From: Cordylochernes scorpioides | Lineage: Eukaryota; Arthropoda; Arachnida; Pseudoscorpiones; Chernetidae | Assembly: GCA_030710605.1 (NCBI GenBank) | Contig: CP092877.1 | Span: forward strand, 68,380,488-68,444,487 | Direction: 5' to 3' | DNA length: 64,000 nt | Shown here: piece by piece, positions 1 to 9,375 of the stretch | Numbering within the stretch: position 1 is the stretch's first letter | Layout of the letters: the number at the start of each line of letters is the position of its first letter | Notes under the pieces: model-generated | What the model was told of the DNA's origin: nothing | The model's database searches: none | What the model saw: only the letters and a program-made list of their open reading frames with translations | Program-made: the position numbers and the translations under genes

Positions 1-1284
1 GTAATGCCCCAGTGACGCCCGCTGCTGCTCCAGGTGCTCCAGCGCTCCATCCTGCGCGACCTCTCCCGCCTGGAGAGGCGCCGAGCTCTACCTGCTCGGC
101 CTCCAACCTGCCCACACCAGCCCTGCCTTCACCGGCACCCATCGAGCCAATGGAGGTGACACAGATCGAGGAGGAAGGCTCCACCCAGGAAGGAAAGAAC
201 AAAATAAGGAAACAGCTAGATGCAGCAGGTTCCCACCACAATTTTTGACAAAACCAACCAAGAGGGTCTCGAAGAGGAGAACGTTCGTCGCGCCCTTGCC
301 TCCACACCGACCCTCAAAAAGCAAATCCTTGACCTAACACCCGCCCAAAGGATTGCTATGTCCGAGCTGGTCGAAGCCCTCTTACAAAGGAAGCTCGACA
401 CCAGTGGCTCCATCTACAAGCGCCTTCGTCAGGCCCTGCCCCTGCTCCAATAAGAGACATCATAGGCTTCACCATCGCCTCCATCAACGCCTCCATTGGC
501 GCTACTCGGAGGAAGAGCCTAGGTCTTTGTCATCTCCTGAGACAACATCGCGTGGACATTGCGCTAGTGCAAGAAACTAACGCCCACCATCTCGACGGCG
601 CCCAAGACCTCTGCCTCGGCTATGGTGCTGTCACCGCACCGCAATCTCCGGTTCGGGCCTCGCCTGCGTCTACGCGCCGGGCGTCACCGTCTCGCGACAC
701 GTGGCCGGGCCACATTGTTTTGGCCGCCTTCAATGTCCACGGCCAAGAGATGACTGTCATAAATGTCCACCTCTCGCACGACCAGCGCGAGCGCATCGAG
801 CAACTCCGCGTCATCGAGGCAGCTGCGGTTGAAGAGGAAGCCTGGGTCCTCGGGGACTTCAACATCAGAGAGGACAGGAACCGCGACTCTATCTCCATGG
901 CGGCCCTCGGAGCTCTTTGCGAGTCGGCGGCGCTGCTGGATGCAGCTCCGAGTTTGACGCTGCCCACCTCCCCACCAGAGTCGCTGCACATGGCGACCTG
1001 ATCGAGAGCAGTCGCCTCGACAGGATCCTCGCTCCGGCGCTTCCTGGAGATCTCAACATCATACGCGACTGCTTCTTACTATCTCTCAGATCATCGCATG
1101 GTTCTGCTCCGTGTGGGCCCTCCATCCGCCCCCTCCCAACTTAGCGTGGCCGCTATGCTCCGCTCCGGGCTGGTCCAGGAGCACATGAATGGACATTGGG
1201 GAGGAAATATCCATGCTCGATGTGCCTCAACTGTGGGATCGCTGGACACTAATCAAGGCCGGAATCCTCGCGGAGGCTCGCTCG
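1..1284 (+). pseudogene. L-A retrotransposon remnant, unit A: ORF1b tail and endonuclease
   Basis: Residual coding of an L1/Tx1-like non-LTR element. Bases 12-248 encode the proline-rich ORF1b tail, 220-453 the frame-shifted ORF1 end, and 552-1001 an APE-type (exonuclease-endonuclease-phosphatase) domain with the catalytic QET glutamate near its start and a GDFN motif. Relative to the 46.5-kb copy it lacks 8 bp at about 224 and an in-frame 6 bp at about 642. Single-base loss splits the endonuclease after 'LLDAAP'; the SDH motif survives in another frame near 1090. Gypsy G3 interrupts it at 1284/1285, and it resumes at 3483. No RT follows. Certainly non-functional. Confidence 0.85.
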
Positions 1285-1457
1285 TGTTTTGTTTCTTCAA
1301 GGCATCGGGGTACGATGGTGAACACTTCTTTATTTAAGAACGGAACTTTCTAACTAACTGACAACATTCATTTGTCTCTATTTATAACCTAACTCGAGCG
1401 TCTATATGCAAAACCATATTTACATATTTACATCTGAATATGTACATTTACATCACA
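1285..1457 (-). repeat. G3 3' LTR
   Basis: Left copy of the 173-bp LTR, the 3' LTR of this minus-strand element. It is preceded on the element strand by a purine-rich tract at 1458-1470 (AAGAGGGGAGA). Confidence 0.92.
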
Positions 1458-1479
1458 TCTCCCCTCTTAGAGATTAGCT

Positions 1480-1741
1480 CTAGACCTCTTCAAAACGTCT
1501 GGGCGGACGAACTGTTCTTCCAGGAGATGTTGATGATCCGGCCACATCCGCAGCAGCATCCGAAGTGTGTGGGTTGGCCTCTGGGTAATTTACATATGGC
1601 TCCCCGTTAAGGTCCGTCAGCCAAACTCGATCATTTACTTCCAATGGAGGCAGTTCTCGTACTCCTGCGCCCTTAGGCTTCGCATCAGAATCCTTTAATC
1701 CGTCTCCCTTTGGCTTCGCTTCAGAATCCTTTACTCCTTTT
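1480..1741 (-). pseudogene. G3 pol C-terminal remnant (post-integrase tail)
   Basis: An open minus-strand frame ends with TAG at 1480-1482. It contains 'VNDRVWLTDLNGE', the kind of segment that follows the integrase core in Mag/K02A2.6-like gypsy polyproteins, then a Ser/Pro/Arg-rich end. A near-duplicated stretch 'KDSEAKPKG/KDSDAKPKG' precedes it. It has no start codon and is cut off by the minisatellite side, so it looks like the leftover 3' end of pol after internal deletion. Confidence 0.6.
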
Positions 1742-1856
1742 CATCAATAGCATTCACAACACCTATTATAGAGGGAGCAGAACAAGCTTCCTTTGATTTG
1801 CCATAGTGATCCGAATTGTCACTCCGCACCTTCAAAGGAATCCCACAGGAACCACA

Positions 1857-2372
1857 ATTTTACTTTTGTACTATTTCACTTTTGTACAATTTTACTTTTG
1901 TACAATTTTACTTTTGTACAATTTTACTTTTGTACTATTTCACTTTTGTACAATTACACTTTTGTACAATTACACTTTTGTACAATTTTACTTTTGTACT
2001 ATTTCACTTTTGTACAATTACACTTTTGTACAATTACACTTTTGTACAATTACACTTTTGTACAATTTTACTTTTGTACAATTACACTTTTGTACAATTA
2101 CACTTTTGTACAATTTTACTTTTGTACTATTTCACTTTTGTACAATTACACTTTTGTACAATTACACTTTTGTACAATTACACTTTTGTACTATTTCACT
2201 TTTGTACAATTACACTTTTGTACAATTTTACTTTTGTACAATTACACTTTTGTACAATTACACTTTTGTACAATTTTACTTTTGTACTATTTCACTTTTG
2301 TACAATTTTACTTTTGTACAATTTTACTTTTGTACAATTTTACTTTTGTACAATTTTACTTTTGTACAATTT
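1857..2372. repeat. 16-bp minisatellite inside gypsy G3, about 32 units
   Basis: Unit acttttgtac plus one of three 6-base endings: aatttt, aattac or tatttc. By eye the order is C A A A C B B A C B B B A B B A C B B B C B A B B A C A A A A A (A=aatttt, B=aattac, C=tatttc), suggesting block amplification. Sixteen is not divisible by 3 and the unit lacks stops, so three overlapping open frames of the same 16-residue peptide arise by chance. The gag stop codon lies in the first unit. Confidence 0.95.
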
Positions 2373-3228
2373 CCACTATTCCAATGAATACATCATTTTG
2401 GGAGCTTGATACTTCTTGTACGGTTTTTGTGTGACAAACCTTGGCAAAATGACCTTTCTTTCTGCACTTGTTGCAAATAGCATCCTTAGCAGGACATTGT
2501 TCTTTCGAATGTCCTTGGTAATATCCACATCGGAAACATTTACGTTTCTCATAAGAAGAACAACCTTGAGGATTTTTTGGAAAATTAGAATTGTACGTTT
2601 TCGTACCTTCCATTCTTGTTTTCTGGAAATTTGTGCCATTTCTCCCTCCTTTCCTGTTAATCACATCCACGTTCCGATTTTCAGTGTCTTGCCTGATTTC
2701 TTTTTGTTGATTTTTTACACTTTCTGATTGGCGCACAATCTGGATTGCCTTCTCCAAGGTTAGTTCCGATTCTAACTGTAATTTCTCAGAAAGATTAAAG
2801 TTTTTCACTCCAACTACCAAGCGATCCCTGATCATCTCTTCTTTTAAGATACCATAGCTGCAGGTTTCTGCCAGCACATAGAGATTGGTTATGAATTCCT
2901 CTACAGGTTCCATCTCCCCTTGGCTTCTTCTATTGAATTTTGCTCTTTCATAAATAACATTTCTTTTTCCTATGAAATAGTCCTGGAATTTGGACACCAC
3001 TAGTTTATAGTCATTAATTTGCGCTTCACTTAAATTAAATAAGATCAAGATTTCTTCTGCTTTATCGCCCATTATGTAAATCAGAGCATTTACTTGCTCA
3101 TTTTCACTTTTCTCTGAAAGTCCTGAAGCGATTCTGTATCTTTGAAATCTTTTGAACCATATCGGCCATTCATTAGGTTTGCCGAAATTGAATCCTTCTG
3201 GAGCAGCTACTTGTATATAATTAGCCAT
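2356..3228 (-). CDS. gag: G3 Gag (Ty3/gypsy capsid-nucleocapsid)
   Basis: Structural Gag of an LTR retrotransposon: particle assembly and RNA packaging in the cytoplasm. I take the start at the internal Met of 'MANYIQ' (3228) because the 12 upstream codons, from the ATG at 3264, are lysine-rich leader. The first half is an alpha-helical capsid-like region (FKRFQRYRIASGL, then VEEFITNLYVLAETC). The C-terminal part has two zinc knuckles: CX2CX5HX4C (one residue longer than usual) and a standard CX2CX4HX4C. The ORF stops as it enters the minisatellite and is otherwise undamaged, so the element may still make Gag while lacking enzymes. Confidence 0.85.
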   Translation of the reverse strand: MANYIQVAAPEGFNFGKPNEWPIWFKRFQRYRIASGLSEKSENEQVNALIYIMGDKAEEILILFNLSEAQINDYKLVVSKFQDYFIGKRNVIYERAKFNRRSQGEMEPVEEFITNLYVLAETCSYGILKEEMIRDRLVVGVKNFNLSEKLQLESELTLEKAIQIVRQSESVKNQQKEIRQDTENRNVDVINRKGGRNGTNFQKTRMEGTKTYNSNFPKNPQGCSSYEKRKCFRCGYYQGHSKEQCPAKDAICNKCRKKGHFAKVCHTKTVQEVSSSQNDVFIGIVEIVQK

Positions 3229-3309
3229 TTTTTTCCTTTTCTTAAAAAAAATCTTATATTTCAACTTTATAATTTTGAAAATTGCTTTTACGCTTTTACG
3301 CTGCCACCA

Positions 3310-3482
3310 TGTTTAGTTTCTTCAAGGAATCGGGCTACGATGGTGAACACTTCTTTATTTAAGAACGGAACTTTCTAACTAACTGACAACATTCATTTGT
3401 CTCTATTTATAACCTAACTCGAGCGTCTATATGCAAAACCATATTTACATATTTACATCTGAATATGTACATTTACATCACA
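3310..3482 (-). repeat. G3 5' LTR
   Basis: Right copy of the 173-bp LTR. On the element strand it is followed at once by TGGTGGCAGCG, a TGG-starting primer-binding site. Confidence 0.92.
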
Positions 3483-3655
3483 GCTCGCTCCACGATCCTC
3501 GCCACCATGATCGCGACGACGGCTACATCGGCAGGGCCCAACGCTGCATCAGGGCGCAGCTTGAGGCCTCGTCGACGAACGCGGATTACCCATCCCTCCC
3601 GGACCACGCGCGCCTCACGCGCCACCGCCGTACACCTATATACACAAGTAGTCAA
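3483..3655 (+). pseudogene. L-A endonuclease C-terminal end, unit A
   Basis: Continuation of the L-A remnant after G3. It encodes the Arg/Ala-rich segment that follows the endonuclease (matching the end of the 46526-47452 frame: RHHDRDDGYIGRAQRC). The L-A homology ends here in all three units, before any reverse transcriptase. Confidence 0.75.
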
Positions 3656-3873
3656 AATTAAGGTAACAAACACTTATTGTTAGTTTCCTTAGCTGTTTGT
3701 ATCCTATGTCTAAGGAATGCTGGACAGCTGAAGAGAAGATGATCGACTGTCTGTGGTTCTTCTGAACAGTGGATACAGGTAGAGTCTGTTTCGTGATGTA
3801 CACGTTTAATGTCTAGCAGTACATGTGTCAAATTATCAACATGTATAGTCACGACCGTCATGGGTTCTGTCAC
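3656..3873 (-). pseudogene. Antisense LINE reverse transcriptase C-terminal fragment (zinc-knuckle end)
   Basis: The minus frame has 'CIHCSEEPQTVDHLLFSCPAF', a C-X2-C...H-X4-C pattern typical of the C-terminal end of Jockey/CR1/R1-type ORF2 proteins, followed by a stop. Only about 60 codons remain. The same fragment sits at 17295-17475 and 47450-47635, so it joined L-A before the segmental duplication. Confidence 0.7.
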
Positions 3874-3895
3874 GGATGCGCGCGCATCATCATTA

Positions 3896-3975
3896 TGATC
3901 ATTATCATTATCTAATGATAATAATAATAATAATAATAATTATAATTATTATTATTATATTATTATTATTATCCA
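3896..3975. repeat. (ATA/ATT)n simple repeat with AT palindrome
   Basis: Runs of ataata and attatt either side of a centre near 3940 can form a hairpin. It lies downstream of a 'tagtcacgaccgtc' Helitron-B-type start and is found in shorter form at about 17575, 17700, 23758 and 47722. Confidence 0.85.
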
Positions 3976-4501
3976 TATATATAGTCACGACCGTCATGGG
4001 CGGCCGGTTCTGTCACGGATGCGCGCGCACAGGGAGGTCACGTGCTCGCCGGCAGCCAACGGGCGCGCGCCGCCGGCATTACGTCATAACACAAGGTAAT
4101 AAGGCCAAATAAAAAAATAGTGTGTGATAAGGCACAATTTGGATTATCTACTTATATAATTGCCTTATTCTCTCTGTGTGAAGTTCACTGTGTGAAGTTC
4201 ACGGATAGATTTTGGTCAGAATGGATAAAATAAAAAAAGTGTCAAGGGATGGGAATCGAACCCACGACCTTCCGCTTACCGGGCAGATGCCATGACCACT
4301 AGGCTACCCTGGACATATTTTTCAGTTCACATTTTTATTTTTATATTTTCAAGACACACACAGTTTGGGGCGGAACGTTTCACAAGAGAGACATCCACGG
4401 CGCCAATTTATAATTGTTATGAATAGTATTTTAATTAAAACATTTTTAAAATATATACGCACTCGGGTAAAACCCGGGCGTTGCCCGGGCCATTCGTCTA
4501 G
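3972..4501 (+). mobile_element. Helitron-B carrying a tRNA-like gene (unit A only)
   Basis: The 3' end carries the GC hairpin cccgggcg-tt-gcccggg followed by ...tctag|T (4501/4502), the Helitron CTRR plus downstream-T signature. The 5' end begins near 'atatatagtcacgaccgtc', shared with the other Helitron-B copies. The interior differs: a very GC-rich block (4000-4085), then an AT-rich stretch with a complete tRNA-like fold on the minus strand. No Rep/helicase is encoded, so it is non-autonomous. Units B and C lack this element at the equivalent place. Confidence 0.65.
4242..4313 (-). tRNA. tRNA-like gene or pseudogene inside a Helitron (loop would read anticodon GGT)
   Basis: The minus strand folds as a cloverleaf: 7-bp acceptor TCCAGGG/CCCTTGA with one mismatch, D arm with GCC/GGC, anticodon stem TCTGC/GCGGA (one G-U), loop CCGGTAA, 5-nt variable region, T arm GTGGG/CCCAT around TTCGATT. 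An A box (TAGCCTAGTGG) and B box (GGTTCGATTCC) are present. A T7 run four bases past the acceptor could terminate Pol III. The loop has C instead of T at position 33, and the would-be anticodon GGT (Thr) is not supported by other identity checks. It may be a tRNA pseudogene or a SINE head. Confidence 0.6.
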
Positions 4502-4821
4502 TATTAATATATAGTCACGACCGTCTTTCCTCAATTCCTCATCGCTGTCACGGATGAGCGCGCATCATCATTATGATCATTATCTTCTATAGAAGCTTCT
4601 ATCTTTATAATTATGTATATTTACAAAAAGTCAATTCGCTCGCGCCTCTAGCGGTGAAAATGAGGGGTAATACCAGCTGACCTAATGTACATGTAAAGTT
4701 TGGAGCGGGACGTTACACAAGAGTGACATCCACGGCTCCAATTTATAATTGTAACAAATAGTATTTGAATAAAAACATTCAATCGGGTAAAACACGGGCG
4801 CTGCCCGGGTCATTCGGCTAG
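4502..4821 (+). mobile_element. Helitron-B copy
   Basis: Non-autonomous Helitron of about 320 bp. It starts near 'atatagtcacgaccgtc' and ends with hairpin cgggcg-ct-gcccggg and 'cattcggctag' before T. The same sequence occurs at about 23.79-24.12 kb and 47.76-48.08 kb. It abuts the previous Helitron-B end-to-end. Confidence 0.75.
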
Positions 4822-4839
4822 TATATATATATTGACAAA

Positions 4840-5130
4840 TATTTACATTTTAAAAAATCTTATCTCAGATTTTAGTGGGAAGGATTTTGTTATCGTTTGA
4901 TAGTGAACCAATCTCTCCCGCCTTCTCATTGGACGAATGTGGCCATGTTTGTATATATAAGGGGGCTATGGGATTGCGAGGGGAGTTGAGAGGAGTGTGG
5001 TGGATTATCGTGTGGAGACGCTTAAAGTGTTCTCTGCGTGCTTTATCCGTGTCTGGCTATCTCCTCGCATACCTGTGTAACCCCGGTCCGATCCCTACCA
5101 ACGCAACAATAAAGATAAGTACTGTGTGTG
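4840..5130 (+). promoter_or_regulatory. TATA- and AATAAA-containing segment, possible solo LTR, unit A
   Basis: A GC-richer 290-bp block in AT-rich surroundings. It has a clear TATA box (gtatatataaggggg, about 4950), a downstream region without long coding potential, AATAAA near 5108 and a GT-rich tract right after it: the layout of a U3-R-U5 LTR or of a compact promoter plus polyadenylation unit. It is conserved at 24130-24440 and 48096-48400; variation concentrates in the TG tract. LTR borders and target duplication could not be fixed. Confidence 0.45.
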
Positions 5131-5443
5131 TGCTTTTTATTTTATTTTATCTAACAAATTGTGAGTTATTATTTACTTTTTTTTGTGTTGTACTCTTGAG
5201 TGTACGCTTTTTGTGCGTTTATTTACTATTACTCTAGGCCCTAGTAATTTGCAACTTTTTGTGTTAACCCGTAAATAGTAACTTTTATCACAAGGCGCTA
5301 GTACATTATACCTTATTTTAAAAAGTGACAATTTCATTTTTAAAAATGACGAATTCACTCTTAAAATGCTATAATTATTATATTCGTTCTCTTATTTAAT
5401 TACTATATATAAAATAATCATAATATTTTGAATTATATATATA

Positions 5444-6239
5444 CTAGCGGATGTACCCGGCTACGCCCGGGTTTTATCTGAGTGAAAGTTTGCCTAACGA
5501 ATATTATATATCATGAAGTATAATAAACAATGTTAAAGATTAGTTTTAATTATTAAACAAGATTGTGTGTGAATATGTAAGAAAGATGTAATATCGTTGT
5601 TGTTTTCTTGGCCGACTGTTTTACATATGGTGTTATCTTAAAATTGCTTGATTCGAATATTTTTTTAGATTGAGTTGAATGAATTGCTGAATTTTTTTGT
5701 ATTTATATATAAATAAAATTAACTCTGTTGATTTTTTTTGTATTTAATCGATAACAGCGAAGTTACGCAAGTTAAAGTTAGGAAAAATATTTTGATGTTA
5801 AGCAAAACCTGCTCCATCTCGTTTTACATAAATGTTGAAAATTTGGTCGAAATTGACGCATTGTAACGAAAGTTTTTAGTGAACAACACTTATGAAATTT
5901 GCATTTTATTAATATAGATAATATACATGATTATGATTATAATTATGATGTTTTGATGTTGGAATGATAAGAATTGGAGGTGCAGTCGTGAAAAAAGAAA
6001 ACCAGTTATTTACTTATCAAGTAGTTTTTATTTTCAATTACCTGAAAAGAATTACACATTAAATATTTTTCACAGTAATATAGAATTTATAAAATGAATC
6101 CCCAATATTCGTGAATTAAAAAATACATATTCAAAACAATATTCAAAGTGGTATGTTCTAAATCTACAGTAAAAAATGTAGAATAGTCAATAAATGAAAA
6201 TAAAATCTATGTTTTTTAAAAATAAAATATTTGCATTTT
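5444..6239 (-). mobile_element. Helitron 3' end (-) and attached AT-rich interior, unit A
   Basis: Minus-strand Helitron terminus: the + strand begins A|CTAGCGGATGTACCCGG, hairpin cccggctacgcccggg, then AT-rich sequence. The matching 5' terminus was not found before the SINE at 6252, so the left limit of the element is uncertain. Same arrangement at about 24747-25536; no gene seen. Confidence 0.5.
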
Positions 6240-6251
6240 AGATTATATAAT

Positions 6252-6432
6252 GGAGAGGCAAGTCGGTGGACGAGTGGGTAACCCCCTCGATTCCCGACAG
6301 TCATGAACCGGGATTGAATCCCGCGTTAAAATTTGTTTAATATGTGAATAACCGTCACATATTATTCAATGTTCAATTATCATGAACTAGGTTGCTCTTG
6401 CTGAGCGGTACCTATTTATGTGAATTTGAACC
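6252..6432 (+). mobile_element. tRNA-derived SINE, unit A specific insertion
   Basis: 181-bp element with Pol III-type boxes: A box TGGACGAGTGGGT and B box GGGATTGAATCCC (about 6310-6322). The tail ends after the family motif 'actaggttgctc..tgagcggtacc'. It is flanked by a perfect 12-bp target duplication agattatataat (6240-6251 and 6433-6444). Unit B keeps the empty site (25536-25547), so the SINE jumped after the duplication. Related copies: 13.24, 43.31 and 63.4 kb. Confidence 0.9.
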
Positions 6433-6443
6433 AGATTATATAA

Positions 6444-7105
6444 TCTCTATATATATAAAATTGAATGTCTGTCTGTCTGTAATTCAAAAACCATACATCC
6501 AATCGCCGTGAAAATTTGGGGTATTATTAGGTATATCCCCGGGAAGGTTTTTGAAAAATAATTTCTTGATATCTTGAATATCCTTAGAGTTATTTGCAGA
6601 TTTGTAGATTTAACTCGCAAGCAGCGCCACCATTTGCGACGATGATAACAAGTTTTATTATCACTAAGTTTATTATCTTAAAGATTATTTATCAAAAGTA
6701 AGATTATCTCAGGATGACACGGCAATTTATTTGAGACAAGAATAATGCTACAATTCAAGGCGAAGATATTATTTCTTTAACTTCCAATTACCGAGTGAAC
6801 CAATTAATATTGATTTTATTCAACTTATCGAGTATTTTTCAAGGGACCGGGAAAAAATGTTCATTAGATAAAACGATGATTTTGTAATGTAGAAAATTAG
6901 GAAAGACAAAATTCAGGATGACACGGCACACAGGGACCGGGAAAAAATGTTCACTTTATCGAGAGATTCAAATTTACGAGTTCCAAATTATCAAAATATA
7001 TCTATTATTTTTTTTTATAAGTTTATAGAGAATTGTTTTAACAAATGTTCGTTAGACAAACCTTTACTCGGGTAAAACCCGGGTGAAGCCGGGTACGTCC
7101 GCTAG
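6444..7105 (+). mobile_element. Helitron-A copy, unit A
   Basis: 5' TC start in an A|T site (tctctatatatataaaattgaatgt), interior with conserved 'caagggaccgggaaaaaatgttca', then hairpin acccgggtgaagccgggt and 'cgtccgctag' followed by T. Non-autonomous, no coding. Unit B copy at 25547-26236. Confidence 0.85.
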
Positions 7106-7606
7106 TATATATATAAATGAATGTTTGTATGTTTGTTTGTATGTCCGGTATACAAATTCGCAGTAGTTCACTAATTCAAACCAAAATTTCTATACATAGG
7201 TAAAATATACGGGGAAGACGATAGGCTATTTAAAAAATATATAAATCAATCATTAAAACTATATATTTTTAGTCCGAAAATGATGATGACGATATTGCTG
7301 TATCATATTTGATTATCAGATACAAAATTATATCCGGAAAAATTCCAAAGAGCAGAGACCACGGGTGAAGCCAGTTCTTTTTTAGTATGCAGGAACAAAA
7401 TTCTAACAGAAAAACATTCATTCGAGCAGAAGACACAAAGCCAGATCATCTCTTTATAAAAATATCGCTTCTCAGACACAAAGTTTGGAGCGGGACGTTT
7501 CACAAGAATGACATCCACGGCGCCAATTTATAATTGTAAGGAATAGTATTTGAATAAAAGCATTCAATCGGGTAAAACCCGGGCGTTGACCGGGTCATTC
7601 GGCTAG
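7106..7606 (+). mobile_element. Helitron-B-type element, unit A
   Basis: Ends with hairpin cgggcgttgaccgggtc and 'ggctag' before T (7606/7607). Starts directly after Helitron-A with a 'tatatataaatgaatg' motif. The related unit B copy is split by gypsy G2 at its internal site tataattg; here that site (about 7531-7542) is empty. No gene. Confidence 0.75.
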
Positions 7607-7619
7607 TGTAATATAATAA

Positions 7620-7905
7620 AAACAAAATTGGCATTTCCTGAGCACTCACATGAGTTTTGTTATCTCAGGAAGCCTCTGGGACCAAATTTTGGTCGTAGAA
7701 GTACAGTTTGCACCACGCTGGAGGGCCAACTGCCCGAAACGCGTTGTGGTTGACTTTCTTAATTTATCAAGAAATTGGGTTGGCCAAATATCTTTGGAAC
7801 AAGCTAAATCAACGTTTAGTTAATTTTTGTTCCACTAGATGGCGCTCTGCCATCTAAAATGCTTATGTAAGCGGTCAAAAAATGCCAATTTTGTTTTTAA
7901 TATCA
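7620..7905 (+). mobile_element. Decayed Penelope-type segment with degenerate hammerhead motif, unit A
   Basis: Shares 'caagaaattgggttggccaaatat' type blocks and 'agatggcgctctgccatct' with the 59.8-60.3 kb foldback. The hammerhead-like core at 7713-7749 keeps CCACG, the stem II/loop GGGCCAACTGCCC and GAAAC but reads CTGGAGG instead of CTGANGA, so it should be inactive. Unit B copy at about 37250-37530. Confidence 0.5.
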
Positions 7906-8404
7906 ACATCGGGTAGTTGGCGACTTCTGTACGCTCCAGGAACCTGGGTTACTTAAATAAATATCAACACCTGAACATTTTTCAAATTTTTTTTAATTGA
8001 TTTTTAATATAAACTATACTGTGTTTCAAATACAAGAAATGTATTTGTATATATATAATATGTGTGTTGTGTCAATATTTTAAAAATAATTTTAGATAAA
8101 CATGTATTCACATTTTTTTTTTAGAATTTCCAATACATTTACTTCGAAAATTTTGCACCCAAAATTTCGTCCTTTTAATTATATTCATAAAAAAATTTCA
8201 ATTAAGTCTCAATTTTATTTCTTTAATTTGTGAAATATATAAATCACCAAGAACAGCACCTTTTAAATCTAACTTTATTCTGGTTTTGAAAATATTCTTG
8301 TCAGGAGCGGGCGCTTTTATATTAATTTAAAAACAACTAATTTTTATAAAATGTATAATTAATTTTATTCATTATTTTAAGATATTCATTATTTGAATTT
8401 TATT

Positions 8405-8437
8405 TCACTACACTTCAATTTCTCTCTCTCTCTTCAG
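8405..8437 (+). promoter_or_regulatory. Probable 5'-UTR 3' splice site of the ALYREF-like gene
   Basis: A polypyrimidine run (tttctctctctctcttcag) ends in CAG at 8437, 53 bases before the ATG. Conserved at 38008 in unit B. It suggests a non-coding first exon further upstream; a matching donor could not be picked with confidence. Confidence 0.45.
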
Positions 8438-8490
8438 GTATTGTTTAATTATAAGTTTAAAATAATAATTTTAATTAATCTAAAAATAAA

Positions 8491-9375
8491 ATGGATAAAA
8501 TCAACATGTCATTGGACGAGATTATTCTCCAGGAGCGTTATGCCATGTCTGAACACCGTGGCTCCAAGAATCACCAAAATAAAAGGTTTAGAAAAGTTCC
8601 AAATCAATACAGAAGACAACAGTATGCTGGACAATGGAACAATAAGAACCATCAGCAGTTTAAAGGCCAACAACAATACAATAAGGGCAACAACAACCAA
8701 CAATACAACATGAGCAAACAACAGCACAACAAAGGCAAACTAATCTTGTCCAATCTTCACTACAAGGTCACTAACCAAGACATCTTTGACCTGTTCCGCT
8801 CGTATGGAAAGATCCTTAGTTACACCATCCATTACAATGCTTCAGGGAAATCCCTCGGAATTGCTGAAGTTGTATTTGACCGCAAGGACGCAGCAATTAA
8901 AGCGCTCCAGAGATACAACGGAGAGTTTCTGGATGGACGAAAAATGAATATCAAGCTTGAAGATGCTCCGCATAAGACAAGCAGCATCAAGGACAGGCTA
9001 GGTCCATTCCCTCAGAAGAGGAAGCTAGTCCAAGATCATAGAGGTCCTCAGAACAAGAGGATCAGACTACAAGAGCAAGAATTTCGCACAGAGAAATTTC
9101 CAAAAAAAGAAATTGTTCACGTGAAATTCGCAGATGTTCCCCAGAAAACAAATACCATCAAGAACCGGATGGATTCATTCCCTCAGAAGTGGATAAAATT
9201 CCAGTATCAGAATAATCCTCAGAACAAGATTATCAATCTAAAAGAAACACAAATGTCCACAAAGGAATCCGCACAAAAAGAAGTTGTTAACTTGAAGCTT
9301 GTAGATAATTCACAGAAGAACAGCAGCATCAAAGAACAGTTGGGTCCTTCATCTCAGGAGAATGAGCAAGTCTAG
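8491..9375 (+). pseudogene. ALYREF/REF-like mRNA export adaptor, unit A copy, truncated by a nonsense codon
   Basis: 294-residue version of the unit B protein. Residues 1-16 (MDKINMSLDEIILQER) match the UAP56/DDX39B-binding motif of ALYREF and UIF; 45-81 are Gln/Asn-rich; 82-157 form one RRM (RNP2 LILSNL 84-89, RNP1 KSLGIAEV 120-127) with the REF-type ending DGRKMNIKLED; 156-294 hold nearly three imperfect 56-residue repeats. An AAG-to-TAG change at 9373-9375 removes the last 62 residues including the acidic tail. The old frame continues open to 9564, where all seven base differences from unit B change amino acids, against three missense and two silent in the 294 codons before. The truncated protein could still bind RNA and UAP56, so a living truncated paralogue is possible. 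Confidence 0.85.

Larger units (their letters stand above)
1285..3482 (-). mobile_element. Gypsy G3: non-autonomous Ty3/gypsy LTR element
   Basis: Two 173-bp direct LTRs (1285-1457, 3310-3482), each TG...CA, differ at about 3 sites. The flanking 5-bp target duplication gctcg (1280-1284 and 3483-3487) collapses to the uninterrupted sequence seen at about 17118 and 47272, so insertion followed the segmental duplication. Reading the minus strand: LTR, primer-binding site starting TGG immediately after the LTR (3301-3309), gag, 16-bp minisatellite, a short pol C-terminal remnant, polypurine tract (1458-1470), LTR. Protease, RT, RNase H and most of integrase are missing, so mobilisation would need proteins from another element. 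Confidence 0.93.

Noticed and set aside
1793..2434. Three overlapping 193-213 codon frames of FYFCTILLLYNFTFVQ-like repeats
   Set aside because: Translation of the 16-bp minisatellite in all three frames; no start context or domain, and the unit simply lacks stops.
4875..5237. 120-codon frame (MGRILLSFDSEP...) present in three copies
   Set aside because: C-terminal parts differ because the frame runs into a variable (TG)n tract; base composition and TATA/AATAAA layout fit a promoter or LTR better.
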